A stretch of DNA of 64,000 nt from Hygrophila difformis (lineage: Eukaryota > Streptophyta > Magnoliopsida > Lamiales > Acanthaceae), in assembly GCA_030278955.1 (NCBI GenBank), contig JAOANR010000004.1, positions 57,561,120-57,625,119 on the forward strand, written 5' to 3'. The notes under the pieces were generated by a model. It was not told the origin of the DNA. It did no database searches and saw only the letters and a program-made list of their open reading frames with translations. Positions 18,530 to 30,744 of the stretch are shown here, piece after piece. A program made the translations under genes and the position numbers. Numbering within the stretch: the stretch's first letter is position 1; every line of letters begins with the position of its first letter.

Positions 18530-19907
18530 TGGCAGCTTGTCGTATAGCTGCAAAAGATAATTTAATTCCTGTGTCACCAAGCACAAAATAAGTATAGTAT
18601 AGCAGTGACAAGGGTCGAGTCCTCAGGGATTGGAATACCACATTCTCATAATATATACACTATTAAAAGGGGGGGTTTTGTATTTTGAGAACAAGAAAAT
18701 GATAACAAGAACTAAAAACTAAGTAATTCTACAAACTATGAAAATGATGAGTGAGGTCAAGAACATAAATTTAAAACAAAGTATTGGAATTAAAAACCTC
18801 TAGTTCAAAGATTGATTTGGAATGGCATTTGGATAAGATCATCGATGCATAAACATTGTGTCAATTGATAAACCAGTTATAGTTGTCAGGTCCGCTTAGA
18901 CAACCAACTTTTCCTTTCAGTTTAGACAATTAAGGTACGCCCGTTAATTGCCCCTAATCAAACTAACACTCCTAGGTACGCCCGTAGAAGATGTTGTCTA
19001 ATTGCATTATAATCTAGAAAAGCCCGATTCGAACCAATTACTACCTACGCGGAGTAATTCACAATTCGATTACACAATTCCCCGGGAAGGAACTAATCAA
19101 CCCGGTTACCACCTATTCAATTCAAGTACAATTACGGATACCCAAATTGAATTGGCAATCAATTATCAAACTAGACAAATATTTGGGCCCTAAACATTCA
19201 TCAAATTCAACAATAGTAAACCTTAAACATAGGAATTGCATAAATACCAACAAACATCAAGTTTCATAATTCACAAATTACATCATCTCACAAATTCCAA
19301 AAGCCATTCTTAATCAAGTCTTTAAACTAGAGAAAATGAAAAACTACTCTAAATCCATAGAAAAGAAAACAAATGTGAAGAAGAGATTTTACAACCAAAC
19401 CAAGAGAAGAGATGAGGATGGATGAGTTTTCTTCTTCTTCTTGCTATCCTTCTTCTCTTCCTTCTTCTCTTCTTCTTCTTCTTTTTTTCCCTTCCTCTTC
19501 TTCTCTTCTTCCTCCCTCTCTTTTTATTTCTTTCTTCCTCCTTGTTTGTTGATGTGTCACTTTCATTCTTTGTTCTTTTCCTTCTTTTTCTTCTCCTATT
19601 TTTGTTCTTTTTCTTCTCTTTATTCTCCTATTTTTGTGCATGGTCCCTATCTTCAATTATTCTTCAATTATGTAATGGCTTGGGCCCATGGACTTGGGTC
19701 TTCTACCTAGTCATGGCCATGACTAGGGAAGTCATGGTTGCATGTCTCTTTCTTTCTTTCTTTCTTCCACTTTGCTCTAATTATTCCATTGCTATGCCAT
19801 TTTCCTACAAACAACAAAACAAACACAACAAGAGTAAAGTGCTACCAAAATCACCATAAAATCATCCAAAATATATATCATTAACAAACACAAAATTCAC
19901 ACTATCA
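18530..19907 (-). repeat. LTR B, copy 1 (3' LTR of B1)
   Basis: On the minus strand it runs TGATAGTGTGAATTTTG...CGACAAGCTGCCA, 1378 bp. U3 has a perfect 20-bp palindrome (19707-19726) and a CT-rich stretch (19430-19520). The R/U5 end shares with LTR A the motif around GGGTCGAGTCCTCAGGGA and the paired GGTACG elements, showing common descent. Confidence 0.92.
19707..19726. promoter_or_regulatory. 20-bp perfect palindrome in U3 of LTR B
   Basis: CTAGTCATGGCCATGACTAG is self-complementary throughout. Its core TCATG-NN-CATGA is the motif iterated downstream of gag in B elements (23114-23550, 33809-34239). It also occurs in the other B LTRs. Confidence 0.8.
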
Positions 19908-19922
19908 AATTCCCCCACACCT
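19908..19922 (-). promoter_or_regulatory. Polypurine tract of B1
   Basis: On the minus strand AGGTGTGGGGGAATT directly precedes the LTR start. Confidence 0.85.
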
Positions 19923-20534
19923 AAAGTATGCTTGCCCTCAAGCATAAAGTCAAAAGAAACCAAATTAAATCATTGAGAGTTTAAAATCAACAAGTCCATT
20001 CAAGTACAATCAAATTAATCCAACATCAAACATATTAAGCCAACACCTCCCATGGGTAAAGTGTATGCACTCCTCTCAATATCAAGTGTGGTTGAACAAA
20101 TAAGCACTCAAGTGATAAATCAAAATGACAATCCCATAGGCTTGAATGAAAATCACATTTCCCATGCAAAGACATATTATCCAACATTAAGAATCAAAGG
20201 GTCTTTCAAAAAGGGTTATAACGGGGCCATGGTTGGGGTAGGAAGAAAAAGGGAATAAAAAGGCTAAAGTGAATGCAAGTACTTCCAAAGAGTCATCATA
20301 GAAAACATTATAGCACATCATGGTTGCCAAACCAAAACAAAACCAAGAGGTTCAAAAGAACAAAAATTACATCTATTCTATCCTCCCAAAGTTTTCTAAA
20401 ATAAACAAACCAAAAGGATCATCTATATACAACTTCCAAACAATCCTAAAATTTCTCAAGCAATAAACCAAACAAAAACAAAACTTGCCAAACATATATC
20501 CCCTTTTATTTTATTTTTTTATTTTTTTCTTTTT

Positions 20535-20566
<32 letters not shown>

Positions 20567-20570
20567 TCGT
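19923..20570 (-). other. Non-coding 3' region of B1
   Basis: No supported frame. It includes GCCAAACATATATCCCC at about 20486-20503, which is a breakpoint in two rearranged copies, and a T-rich tract to 20568. Confidence 0.6.
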
Positions 20571-20706
20571 GGGCTTCAATAGCTTAGACATGTTTATTAG
20601 AGGAATTCAACAATCTGAAAAGTGCAGACGGAACTTCAACTCTATGTTCATAACACTGAGGTCAGAGGAACACATGTCAAGCTATATCCATCCACTGCCC
20701 TTGTAT
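20571..20706 (-). other. Conserved block between homopolymer tracts (B1)
   Basis: The family B version of the block at 14769-14905, flanked on both sides by poly(T) on the plus strand. Confidence 0.65.
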
Positions 20707-21367
20707 TTTTTTTTTTTTTTTTTTTTAACCTTAAACATAAAAATTCAACCATAATGACTTATGAAAGTACTTTAATCACTAGGGTTCGAACGCAATGGTA
20801 TGACAAAAAGAAAAGGCTTAATAGGCTAAGGGTTATATATAAACAAAGAAAATGGATAAAAGGCTCAAAGTGGAAAACTAGGGATAGAAGTATGGGTTAA
20901 GGCCAACAAGAAGGCTAAAAAGGTTTATCCTAATGCCCTTATCATGTTCAAAATATTGGATTCAATCAATGCAAGTTCAACATGTATAATCATTCAAATT
21001 CTAGAATGTCAAAACGATTACCACATAATTCACACAAGAAAGAAATTTCCAAAAGCTTGAGATAAGTGTATATTTTTTTTAGAAACAACAAGCATTTTGG
21101 AAAGAGGCTCAGATTCTCACATGGGTTCACAAAATAGTTGGCTTCACATGTTCAATGTCAGAAATCGTCAATCATACTTAAAAGATTTGTCAACTTAAAC
21201 CTCATAGACTCAATTCAGTTACCTATTCACATCAAATTCAAAAAAAATTCACATAAAACTTAAAAAAATTTATATAAAACAACTTGAAAATTTTTTTTTT
21301 TATTATTATTATTTTTTTAAATTTAAATTTTTTTTTAACAGAAAATGGCAAGCAATGCAAAGATAGT
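20707..21367 (-). other. Non-coding region of B1
   Basis: No gene. T- and A-rich tracts at 20707-20726 and 21240-21340. Confidence 0.6.
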
Positions 21368-21385
21368 TCCTCCCCCACACCTAAA
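21368..21385 (-). promoter_or_regulatory. Internal PPT-like G tract (B1)
   Basis: On the minus strand TTTAGGTGTGGGGGAGGA, about 1.45 kb upstream of the real PPT. Confidence 0.65.
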
Positions 21386-21515
21386 ATCAACATTGTCCTC
21401 AATGTATTAAAAGGTGAATAGAAAAGGACTTCCCTGGAACTCATGAGGGGTTTGATGGCACGGCAAGGTGGAATGTTGAAATGCTTTAACATGACTACTT
21501 GACATTTTTGAATCC
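21386..21515 (-). pseudogene. Remnant of the env-position ORF (B1)
   Basis: Just after the putative splice acceptor an ATG opens a frame of about 30 residues starting MSSSHVKAFQHS. The HVKAFQHS part recalls the C-terminal IVHHFNIP of the 42439-43785 product. The rest of that ORF is gone. Confidence 0.4.
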
Positions 21516-21932
21516 CTGCACACAGAAAACTTCCCAAGCAGTATCATTTCTCGACAAAAACATCAAATTGCAAGCTTTACGATGGATTATTAACTTTTTA
21601 AACTCAAAAGCAAATTCCTTTCCAATTAACAATTCCACCACTTGCAAAACAAAATAAGCCCACAAGTATGCACTTTTCTCAGTATTCAGTTCATGAGAAA
21701 TCAAATTTATCAATACCAGCAATCAACTAAAGGCATGCTCTTTTCCCAGTTTCCAATTCAAACAACAACAAACTTTGTCACAATCAATTTTCAATATTCA
21801 ATCGACACAGGAATATCACAGTAAATCCAGAAAATCAAGAGCATATTTTTCTTGCAATTCAACCAGACAAGAGATACCATTGAAGCAACAATTACCATTG
21901 TCCACTACTTGCAAAAATTGAAATGAGATTAC
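21516..21932 (-). other. Putative intron of the env-position transcript (B1)
   Basis: On the minus strand it begins GTAATC after ATACTG and ends TTTTCTGTGTGCAG, 417 bp and AT-rich, directly downstream of the GC-rich block. The donor is a good plant consensus. Confidence 0.65.
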
Positions 21933-22960
21933 CAGTATAGTGAATCCAATGGCAAGAAGAATCATCAACCGGAACAGGAGAGGGACGTGGCCGGAACAGG
22001 AAGGAAGGGGCGGCGCGAACAGCGGCGGTGGAGGGATGAGGCGGAGAGCGACAGAGGCGGCGTTGTTCTTTCGTTGAAGACGAGAGGACGGCGGCGACGT
22101 TCGGATCGGAGTTGAGAGGAGAAGAGAGTGGTGGCGGCCGGCGGTTCGCGAGGGGTGGCGGCGGGATAGGGTTCGCGGTGGTGGCTGCCGGCGGTGGGGC
22201 GAGCGACGGTGGATCTGGAGGTGCGAGACGGTGGATCTGGCCGGCGGGCGAGAGGTGGTTGGTCGAAGATGAGAGGTGGTGCAGGTTGGCGTGCTAGGGT
22301 TTCGCGGAGGTCGGCAGTCGAGGACGGCGGCGATGGTGGGCTGCCGGATCTCGGGTGGAGGCGACGGTGGCGTTGGCAGGAGCGGAGGCGAGACAGAAGG
22401 GCCGGCGTTGGTGTAGACCGAGACAGAGAGGCGGAGGCAGAGCTAGGTGCGACGACGGAGGGAGATGGAGGCGGCTGAGGGGCGACGAGGGGCGGTGGTC
22501 CGGCGAAGAGAGAGAGGCGCGACTGAAGAACGGGAGAGAGACGACGGAGTGCGGATGAGACGAGGGGCGGCCGGCGCTGTCGGTGGAGGCTGCGATGGTG
22601 GAGAGAGGACGGTGGTGTTCGCAGTGGTGCTGCTCGCGATGGAGTGGCGGCGGCGTATCTGGAGGTCCGGTGAGCTCGCGACGGTGGAGAGAGTACGAGA
22701 GAGAGGAGGCGGCGGCGATGGTCTTCGGATTTGCGAACAGGGCGGTGACGGCGGGAGGTGTCCGGCGACGATCTGCGGAGGGACGGCGGTGACTGCTAGG
22801 GTTCCGGCGAGGGCGGCGGAGCTTGGTCGGCGCTGTGCAGTGGTCGGCGGTGGTGCTCCGGTGGTGGCAGCGGCGGTGGAGGTTGGTGCTCCGGTGGAGG
22901 GTGGCCGGCGGTGGAGCTCCGAAGGCTGTCGGTGGCTTTGGGGAAGATGAGAGAAGAAGA
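21933..22960 (-). other. GC-rich block, candidate leader exon (B1)
   Basis: About 1 kb of CpG-rich sequence (C-rich on the element's sense strand) in an AT-rich context. Several long frames run through it on both strands, encoding Gly/Arg- or Pro-rich peptides that do not match those of A or B2, so coding is unlikely. It could be a captured host 5' region or a promoter-associated leader. Confidence 0.55.
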
Positions 22961-23113
22961 AGAGAGGCTTGTGTAATTTGGACTTGTGTAATTTGGGAGA
23001 TGAAAATGGGAAATTGGGAGAGTGAAGAGTAAATTGATGTAAGATGAGTAGTTTAGAATTTGGGAAAAGTGATAGTGTTTGAGTTTGATTTCAGACAAGT
23101 ATGTAATGGTTAG

Positions 23114-23550
23114 TCATGGGCATGAGTAAGAGTAGTGTGTTGCCCAGGAAAAATATTCCTCAAATCATTTTGATTCAGTGGAGTAAGTAAGGCTTAATCA
23201 TGACCATGACTAAGAGTAGGGAGGTTTCTTGAAAATTAAAGCTCAAAAAGGGACCAAATGCAGGTAGGTAAATGGAGTTTATCCATGGACTAAGGGTACA
23301 GAGGGTCCCTGAATTTTTGTTTCCAACATAGGCTTCTACCAAGGTCTTAAACATGTGCATGATTAACATGTATATTCCTTCCTAAATTCAACTTGAAATT
23401 TTATTTTATATATATATATATAAATATATATATATTTATTATTTATTTATTTTATTTATTTTTTTAATTATTATTTTTTTAAATTATTATTATTATTATT
23501 TTTTTTTTTTACTCTTCAGCAAGTTAAATGCGATTTAATCATGCTCATGA
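23114..23550 (-). repeat. Array of CATG-NN-CATG motifs (B1)
   Basis: TCATGGGCATGA (23114-23125), TCATGACCATGA (23198-23209), ACATGTGCATGA (23351-23362) and TCATGCTCATGA (23539-23550), plus a decayed copy near 23285. They lie between gag-pro and the GC-rich block, as the CGTG-NN-CACG array does in A. A long AT microsatellite interrupts the array at about 23395-23510. Confidence 0.72.
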
Positions 23551-23738
23551 GTACCCATTACCTCCTTCACTGAAAATTTCTTCCTTTAAACACTTCAACT
23601 TGTTCCTTGATCCAAAAATCCCATCTTCACATCTACAAACCTACAAAATCACAAACAAAATACCATTAACTAATCAAAATTATATCAAATATATAATGAT
23701 AACATGACAAAATATATAGCATAAAAATAATTTATTTG

Positions 23739-23756
23739 CTTGGGTTGCCTCCCAAG
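23739..23756 (-). promoter_or_regulatory. Conserved post-pol hairpin (B1)
   Basis: Identical 18-base stem-loop to the one at 12239-12256, here on the minus strand about 230 bases beyond the gag-pro stop. Confidence 0.72.
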
Positions 23757-23990
23757 AAGCGCTTTGTTTAAAGTCCTTGAGCTAGACTTCTTCCAAATTC
23801 TTCAACCATTCTCATAAGCATCATACCAAAATCCACCAAACTTCTGCAATTGCAATTTTTTTCGATCTCCATGATTATTCAAATTCATTCCACCATTTTT
23901 ATCCCATAATGCTCCAAGCCATACTTCCGGTGGATCTTTTCCATTCAACTTAAATTTTTTGTTAGACCCAAAGTTTACAGTATCTATCCA

Positions 23991-26324
23991 TTAAATATCT
24001 CCAGGGTCTTTACCATTAAGCTCACGAATATCCTGCACACAAGGTTGAATAACATTAATAGCATATAAAGCTTTAGAATCATCAGGATGTTCGACAGTAT
24101 TAGAAAGATTGAAAGAAAGTTCTTCTCCATCAAATTCCAAAGTAAGAGTGCCTTTCTTCACATCAATCTTCACTCCTGCAGTATACATAAAAGGTCTTCC
24201 CAACAAAAGAGGGGGTGGATTAAAGCAATGATCATCGTTCATATCCACAACATAGAAATCTACAGGAAATATTGCATCATTAACTTGAACTAACACATCT
24301 TCTAACATACCATCCGGATAAGCATTTGATCTATCAGCAAGTTGAATAATAATTCCTGTTTCTTTCAATGGACCTAGATTTAGGGAATTATATATTGATC
24401 TTGGCATGACATTTATCGCAGCACCTAAATCTAACATGGCTTTGCTCACCTCTTTCGTTCCAATTTTGCAAGGAATTAAAAACATACCTGGGTCACCGGT
24501 TTTGGGTGGGATTTTTCTTTTTATGACTGCAGATACACTCTCACCTGCTATTATATACTCATCTCCCCGAAGCTTCTTTTTGTTGGTGCACAATTCCTTC
24601 AAGAACTTTGCATACTTGGGGATTTGATTGATGGCTTCCAAAAGTGGAATGTTCAATTGAACTTTCTTGAATATTTCAAGCATCTCTTTCTTTTTATCAA
24701 CCTTTGGAGGCTTCTTTAACCTGTCAGGAAAAGGAGGTATTTTAGTTTGATATAAATGAATCCATTTAGAATTTACCTTGTTAGAAGTTTCTGCTTCCTT
24801 TTCAATCTCCTTCTCAATTTGTTCTTCATTTTGTTCCATTGACATTGGAGAAGGACCTTCAACTTCTTTTCCACTCCTCAAAATCATGGCACTGACATTC
24901 TTCGGGTTTGGCTCGGGTTGAGCTGGCCATTTTCCTTTCTCTCGAATTTGCCTAACTTCCTCAGACACTTGATTGATTTGGCTTTGCAATTTTTCAATAC
25001 TTGCCTTCGTGTCTTGTTGAAATTGCAAAGTTGATGTGGCCATGGATTTCACCAATTCTTCCAAAGATGGACTTGAACTTGTTGTAGCTTGAGGTGGTTG
25101 CCTTTCAAATTGACGAGGAGGGTGCACTTGTTGTGGTGCTGAAGATGGATGATTTTGTTGTTGATGTTGATTGCCATACCGAAGATTTGGATGGTCTCTC
25201 CAACCTGGATTGTAAGTATTGGAATATGGATTGTACTGTGGACGCCAATTGGAATATTCAAGTGCATTCACATCCACCGGTGTATCTTCTTGGAGAGTTG
25301 GGCATGCATCAGTTGGATGTTCAATACTTGTGCAAATGCCACATGCCTTCACCTGGACAGTTGGCTTTATATTTCCTGTGGCCATCTTACGAACAAAGCT
25401 TGTCAACTCTGAAAGTTGTTGTTGCATTGTTTGCATTGAAGAATCACTTGGCATATTGGTTGGCATTGCATCCCTTGTGCCAAATTGTTGAGTATTCTCT
25501 GCCATTCGATCAATCAACTCCCAGGCTTGTGTTGGAGTCTTATTCACCAAAGCTCCTCCACTTGCAGCATCAATGATGTTCCTGTCCATCAATAACAAAC
25601 CATCATAGAAGTATTGAATTAACAATTGGGGTGGGATTTGATGTTGAGGACATTTAATTATAAGCCTGTTAAACCGCTCCCAGTATTCATGGAGCGTTTC
25701 ACCTGATTGTTGTTTGATGCCACATATTTCCTTCCTCAAATTTGCAGCTCTTGAGGCTGGGAAATACTTCTCCAAGAATTTTCTTTTCATGTCTGTCCAA
25801 GTTGTAATACTACCTGCTGGGAGATAATAGAGCCAATCTTTTGCACTCCCTTTCAATGAGAATGGAAATGCCCTCAATTTGATTTGTTCATCTGTTACTC
25901 CAGGGGGTTTCATGCTTGAGCATACAACATCAAATTCCTGGAGATGCTTGTGAGGCTCTTCTCCTGCAAGACCATTAAATTCAGGCAACAAATGGATCAA
26001 TCCAGATTTTAATTCAAAGGGAGTTTCATCATCAATTGTAGGAAATGTAATGCATAAAGGCTGCTGTGTTAAGTCAGGAGCAGCCAACTCCCTCAATGTA
26101 CGGTTATCTTCAGCCATGACAATGTTTTTTTCTTCTAAAGATTCTGTATCACTTCCTTCACTACTGGAACTAGAAGTGTCCAGCTCTGTAGCCAATGACA
26201 AACCAGAAGTTGATGTAGAAACTTTAGATTTTTTTCTTAACTTGGCTTCCCTTGTCAATCTACGAGCTGTCTTCTCAATCTCTGGATCAAATATCAACTC
26301 ACCTGTACGAGAAGAACGAGACAT
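23991..26324 (-). pseudogene. Gag-protease frame of B1 with premature stop
   Basis: The frame encodes gag, a CCHC knuckle and the DLGA-type protease in the same order as B2 (34595-37012), with few differences. It stops at 23991-23993, where TAA replaces the GAA (Glu) codon of B2, 28 residues before the B2 end. A one-base length difference near 23931 also changes the downstream frame. The protease is complete, so the shortened product might still work. The start is placed at MSRSSR, aligned with MPRTDR of A; an upstream ATG at 26342 is in frame but lies outside the conserved part. Confidence 0.85.
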
Positions 26325-26396
26325 AAACAAGGAAAATACCAATTAAAACTAAAAAGATAAAAAAAAATATCACAGAATGTAGTAGTTGAACGCCAA

Positions 26397-26414
26397 TCCC
26401 CGGCAACGGCGCCA
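26397..26414 (-). other. Primer binding site (tRNA-Asp), B1
   Basis: Complement of TGGCGCCGTTGCCGGGGA, separated from the LTR by a 5-base spacer. Confidence 0.9.
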
Positions 26415-26419
26415 AAATT

Positions 26420-27675
26420 TGGCAGCTTGTCGTATAGCTGCAAAAGATAATTTAATTCCTGTGTCACCAAGCACAAAATAAGTATAGTATAGCAGTGACA
26501 AGGGTCGAGTCCTCAGGGATTGGAATACCACATTCTCATAATATATACACTATTAAAAGGGGGGGTTTTGTATTTTGAGAACAAGAAAATGATAACAAGA
26601 ACTAAAAACTAAGTAATTCTACAAACTATGAAAATGATGAGTGAGGTCAAGAACATAAATTTAAAACAAAGTATTGGAATTAAAAACCTCTAGTTCAAAG
26701 ATTGATTTGGAATGGCATTTGGATAAGATCATCGATGCATAAACATTGTGTCAATTGATAAACCAGTTATAGTTGTCAGGTCCGCTTAGACAACCAACTT
26801 TTCCTTTCAGTTTAGACAATTAAGGTACGCCCGTTAATTGCCCCTAATCAAACTAACACTCCTAGGTACGCCCGTAGAAGATGTTGTCTAATTGCATTAT
26901 AATCTAGAAAAGCCCGATTCGAACCAATTACTACCTACGCGGAGTAATTCACAATTCGATTACACAATTCCCCGGGAAGGAACTAATCAACCCGGTTACC
27001 ACCTATTCAATTCAAGTACAATTACGGATACCCAAATTGAATTGGCAATCAATTATCAAACTAGACAAATATTTGGGCCCTAAACATTCATCAAATTCAA
27101 CAATAGTAAACCTTAAACATAGGAATTGCATAAATACCAACAAACATCAAGTTTCATAATTCACAAATTACATCATCTCACAAATTACAAAAGCCATTCT
27201 TAATCAAGTCTTTAAACTAGAGAAAATGAAAAACTACTCTAAATCCATAGAAAAGAAAACAAATGTGAAGAAGAGATTTTACAACCAAACCAAGAGAAGA
27301 GATGAGGATGGATGAGTTTTCTTCTTCTTCTTGCTATCCTTCTTCTCTTCCTTCTTCTCTTCTTCTTCTTTTTTTCCCTTCCTCTTCTTCTCTTCTTCCT
27401 CCCTCTCTTTTTATTTCTTTCTTCCTCCTTGTTTGTTGATGTGTCACTTTCATTCTTTGTTCTTTTCCTTCTTTTTCTTCTCCTATTTTTGTTCTTTTTC
27501 TTCTCTTTATTCTCCTATTTTTGTGCATGGTCCCTATCTTCAATTATTCTTCAATTATGTAATGGCTTGGGCCCATGGACTTGGGTCTTCTACCTAGTCA
27601 TGGCCATGACTAGGGAAGTCATGGTTGCATGTCTCTTTCTTTCTTTCTTTCTTCCACTTTGCTCTAATTATTCCA
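26420..27675 (-). repeat. LTR B, copy 2 (5' LTR of B1, truncated)
   Basis: Matches 18530-19907 with very few differences, but the U3 start (about 120 bases, including the terminal TG) is missing. The break is followed by unrelated filler. Confidence 0.9.
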
Positions 27676-27727
27676 ATCCTTTAATTTGACATACTCGACC
27701 CTAAAACATTTGAATGCCAAACATATA
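27676..27727. other. Filler at a rearrangement junction
   Basis: About 50 bases. The last 17 (GCCAAACATATATCCCC, sharing its last bases with the PBS) come from the B internal region, so at least two joins occurred here. Confidence 0.6.
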
Positions 27728-27745
27728 TCCCCGGCAACGGCGCCA
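27728..27745 (-). other. Primer binding site next to a lone LTR A
   Basis: tRNA-Asp PBS, minus strand, 5 bases from the LTR at 27751. Confidence 0.88.
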
Positions 27746-27750
27746 AAAAT

Positions 27751-29345
27751 TGCTAGCTCGTCGCAAAGCTGCAAATTAAATATTAGTCCTACACCACAGA
27801 AGAAGATAAATAAATGTAATATATATAGTGAGTAGGGTCGTCTCCACAGGGAACTTGCTCAAAGAGTTTATTTTCAATCACTTGATTAATTATAAATTAT
27901 ATTTATATTTATAAAGATGGGGGGATTTGATTTCAACTAAACTAGTAAAAAGAAAATAAAAATTAAACAAGAATAAAAATAATTGCAAGGTAGCAAATGA
28001 GCTCTTTAGGATAATTAAAACTCTAGTTTAGGCATGAATTATGTATTGGATATGGAATTGATCATTGACATGCATTTAACTTAATTGGCTAATTGACTAA
28101 ATTGGTTAAAGTTGGTCTACAAGCGTTTCCCAACCAATTTTTCCATACTTATTCGATGATTTAGGTACGACCATAAACCATTCCCCTAATCAAGTGTGAA
28201 TACTAGGTACGACCATAGTATATCATGACTTGATAGCATTTAGCACAAGAAAAACCCAATTCGATTCAACACTAATCCTACAAGGTAGTGTTTAAAACCG
28301 ATTTTAATCCCTCACTAGAGTATTCTTCCTCTAGTTTGCTACTTGATTGGAAAAATACACAATTACGGATGCACTTCCCAATCTAGCAATAGATTACTCA
28401 ACCAACATGCGGCCACTATATCAATCAAGCAATTCAAAACATAATAAATAGAGGAATTAAAAATACCCAATTCAATTAAGCATAAAAATATGTCAACAAA
28501 ATAAGTCTCACAATTCCATATCCACACACAAATTCAAAGCCTAAACTAGATAAGAAAACTACTCACAATCCATCCAAAACATAACCAAATCCATACAATC
28601 CAACATGGTAATCAATTATAGAAATAGAACAAGAAAATCACCCACGAAGGATTGAATCCTTATTGCCCTTGGAATCCTCCAATTTTGTAAGTGCCAACAA
28701 AAATGGAGTATCCTCTCTAGTGTGTCTCCAATGGTTGGAACCTCTTTTTGGTGGAAAATTGGCCAATGTCTTGTGTTTTGTGGAATGATGGCCAATGTGT
28801 TGTGTGTTGTGGAATAATGGCCAATGTGTTTTGTGTTTTTGCTCTTTGGTCTCCTCCTATTTATAGCAAAACAAGACCAATTTTTAATTCTTCTTTCTCC
28901 CTTTTTGCATGTTCATGGTAGTAGCCTCCTCAATTGCATCCAAAAGCCTCCCTCAATTGCATCCAAAAACATCAAAATCATGCATTTGATTATTCTCTTG
29001 TAATTGATTCCCAAGGATTTGATGCCCAAAGATTTGATGCCATGAAGAAAAATCTGAAAATTCCTCTTGATTTGATGCCCAAAGATTTAGATACTTCAAT
29101 TTAGCCCCAAGGATCTTTTTGCAAATTTTGATGCTTCACACATAGACCCCACAGCTGGGAATTGGTCCTTAGGCGTGGGCACGCCCAACACTTCAAAATA
29201 GGCTGCCCAATGTTGGAAATTTTGCCACCTTTCCTACAAAACCAATGTCCCAAAAATCAATCCAATCAAGGCCATTTTTATTAATTTTCTCAAACAATTT
29301 AAGTTGACATATGCATAAAAATATCATCAAATACAACATATATCA
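27751..29345 (-). repeat. LTR A, long variant, without internal region
   Basis: 1595 bp, TG...CA on the minus strand, with PBS on its 3' side. On the 5' side only the first bases of a PPT remain (ACTC on the plus strand) before LTR B. It carries an extra stretch of about 48 bases near 28685-28735, absent from the A1 LTRs but present in the LTRs at 44942 and 54999, which defines a second A subfamily. Confidence 0.88.
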
Positions 29346-29355
29346 ACTCAAAATT

Positions 29356-30729
29356 TGGCAGCTTGTCGTATAGCTGCAAAAGATAATTTAATTCCTGTGT
29401 CACCAAGCACAAAATAAGTATAGTATAGCAGTGACAAGGGTCGAGTCCTCAGGGATTGGAATACCACATTCTCATAATATATACACTATTAAAAGGGGGG
29501 GTTTTGTATTTTGAGAACAAGAAAATGATAACAAGAACTAAAAACTAAGTAATTCTACAAACTATGAAAATGATGAGTGAGGTCAAGAACATAAATTTAA
29601 AACAAAGTATTGGAATTAAAAACCTCTAGTTCAAAGATTGATTTGGAATGGCATTTGGATAAGATCATCGATGCATAAACATTGTGCCAATTGATAAACC
29701 AGTTATAGTTGTCAGGTCCGCTTAGACAACCAACTTTTCCTTTCAGTTTAGACAATTAAGGTACGCCCGTTAATTGCCCCTAATCAAACTAACACTCCTA
29801 GGTACGCCCGTAGAAGATGTTGTCTAATTGCATTATAATCTAGAAAAGCCTGATTCGAACCAATTACTACCTACGCGGAGTAATTCACAATTCGATTATA
29901 CAATTCCCCGGGAAGGAACTAATCAACCCGGTTACCACCTATTCAATTCAAGTACAATTACGGATACCCAAATTGAATTGGCAATCAATTATCAAACTAG
30001 ACAAATATTTGGGCCCTAAACATTCATCCAATTCAACAATAGTAAACCTTTAAACATAGAAATTGCATAAATACCAACAAACATCAAGTTTCATAGTTCA
30101 CAAATTACATCATCTCACAAATTCCAAAAGCCATTCTTAATCAAGTCTTTAAACTAGAGAAAATGAAAAACTACTCTAAATCCATAGAAGAGAAAACAAA
30201 TGTAAAGAAGAGATACAACCAAACTCCAAGGATTAGAGCTTCTTCTTCTTCTTGCTATCCTCCTTCTTCTCTTCTTCTTTTCTCCTCTTCTCTTCTTCTT
30301 TTCTCCTCCTTCTTTTTATTCTTGGCCTTCCTCTTGCTTTTTAGTTGATGTGTCCCTTTCTTCCTTTTGTTTTCTTCTTCTTTTTTCTTGCCCATCCCTT
30401 TCAATCTTTGTTTCTTTCACCTTTTTCTTCTCCTACTTCTTTTTGTTCTTTTATCTAATTTCTTCTCCTACTCAATGTCCCTTTCTTCAATTATGTAATG
30501 GCTTGGGCCCATGGACTTGGGTCTTCTACTAGTCATGGCCATGACTAGGGAAGTCATGGTTGCATGTCATTTTCTTTCTTTCTTTCTTCCACTTTGCTCT
30601 AATTATTCCATTGCTATGCCATTTTCCTACAAACAACAAAACAAACACAACAAGAGTAAAGTGCTACCAAAATCACCATAAAATCATCCAAAATATATAT
30701 CATTAACAAACACAAAATTCACACTATCA
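29356..30729 (-). repeat. LTR B, copy 3 (3' LTR of B2)
   Basis: 1374 bp. Its CT-rich tract differs from B1 (30225-30440). On the left only the spacer and one PBS base separate it from the preceding LTR A. Confidence 0.92.
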
Positions 30730-30744
30730 AATTCCCCCATACCT
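30730..30744 (-). promoter_or_regulatory. Polypurine tract of B2
   Basis: On the minus strand AGGTATGGGGGAATT, with one change (GTG to GTA) from B1. Confidence 0.82.

Larger units (their letters stand above)
18530..27675 (-). mobile_element. Element B1, non-autonomous Athila-like element, 5' LTR truncated
   Basis: On the minus strand: truncated 5' LTR (26420-27675), tRNA-Asp PBS, gag-pro frame with a nonsense change, hairpin, CATG-NN-CATG array, GC-rich block, intron-like segment, internal G tract, conserved block, PPT, 3' LTR (18530-19907). It has the same architecture as A1 with diverged sequence, so A and B are sister families. There is no target duplication. Confidence 0.87.

Noticed and set aside
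19422..19859. Leu/Phe/Ser-rich frame resembling a membrane protein
   Set aside because: Translation of the CT-rich tract of LTR B. Changes freely between LTR copies.
22112..22950. Several overlapping Gly/Arg-rich plus-strand frames in the B1 GC block
   Set aside because: They are antisense to the element, overlap in all frames, and are not conserved in B2.
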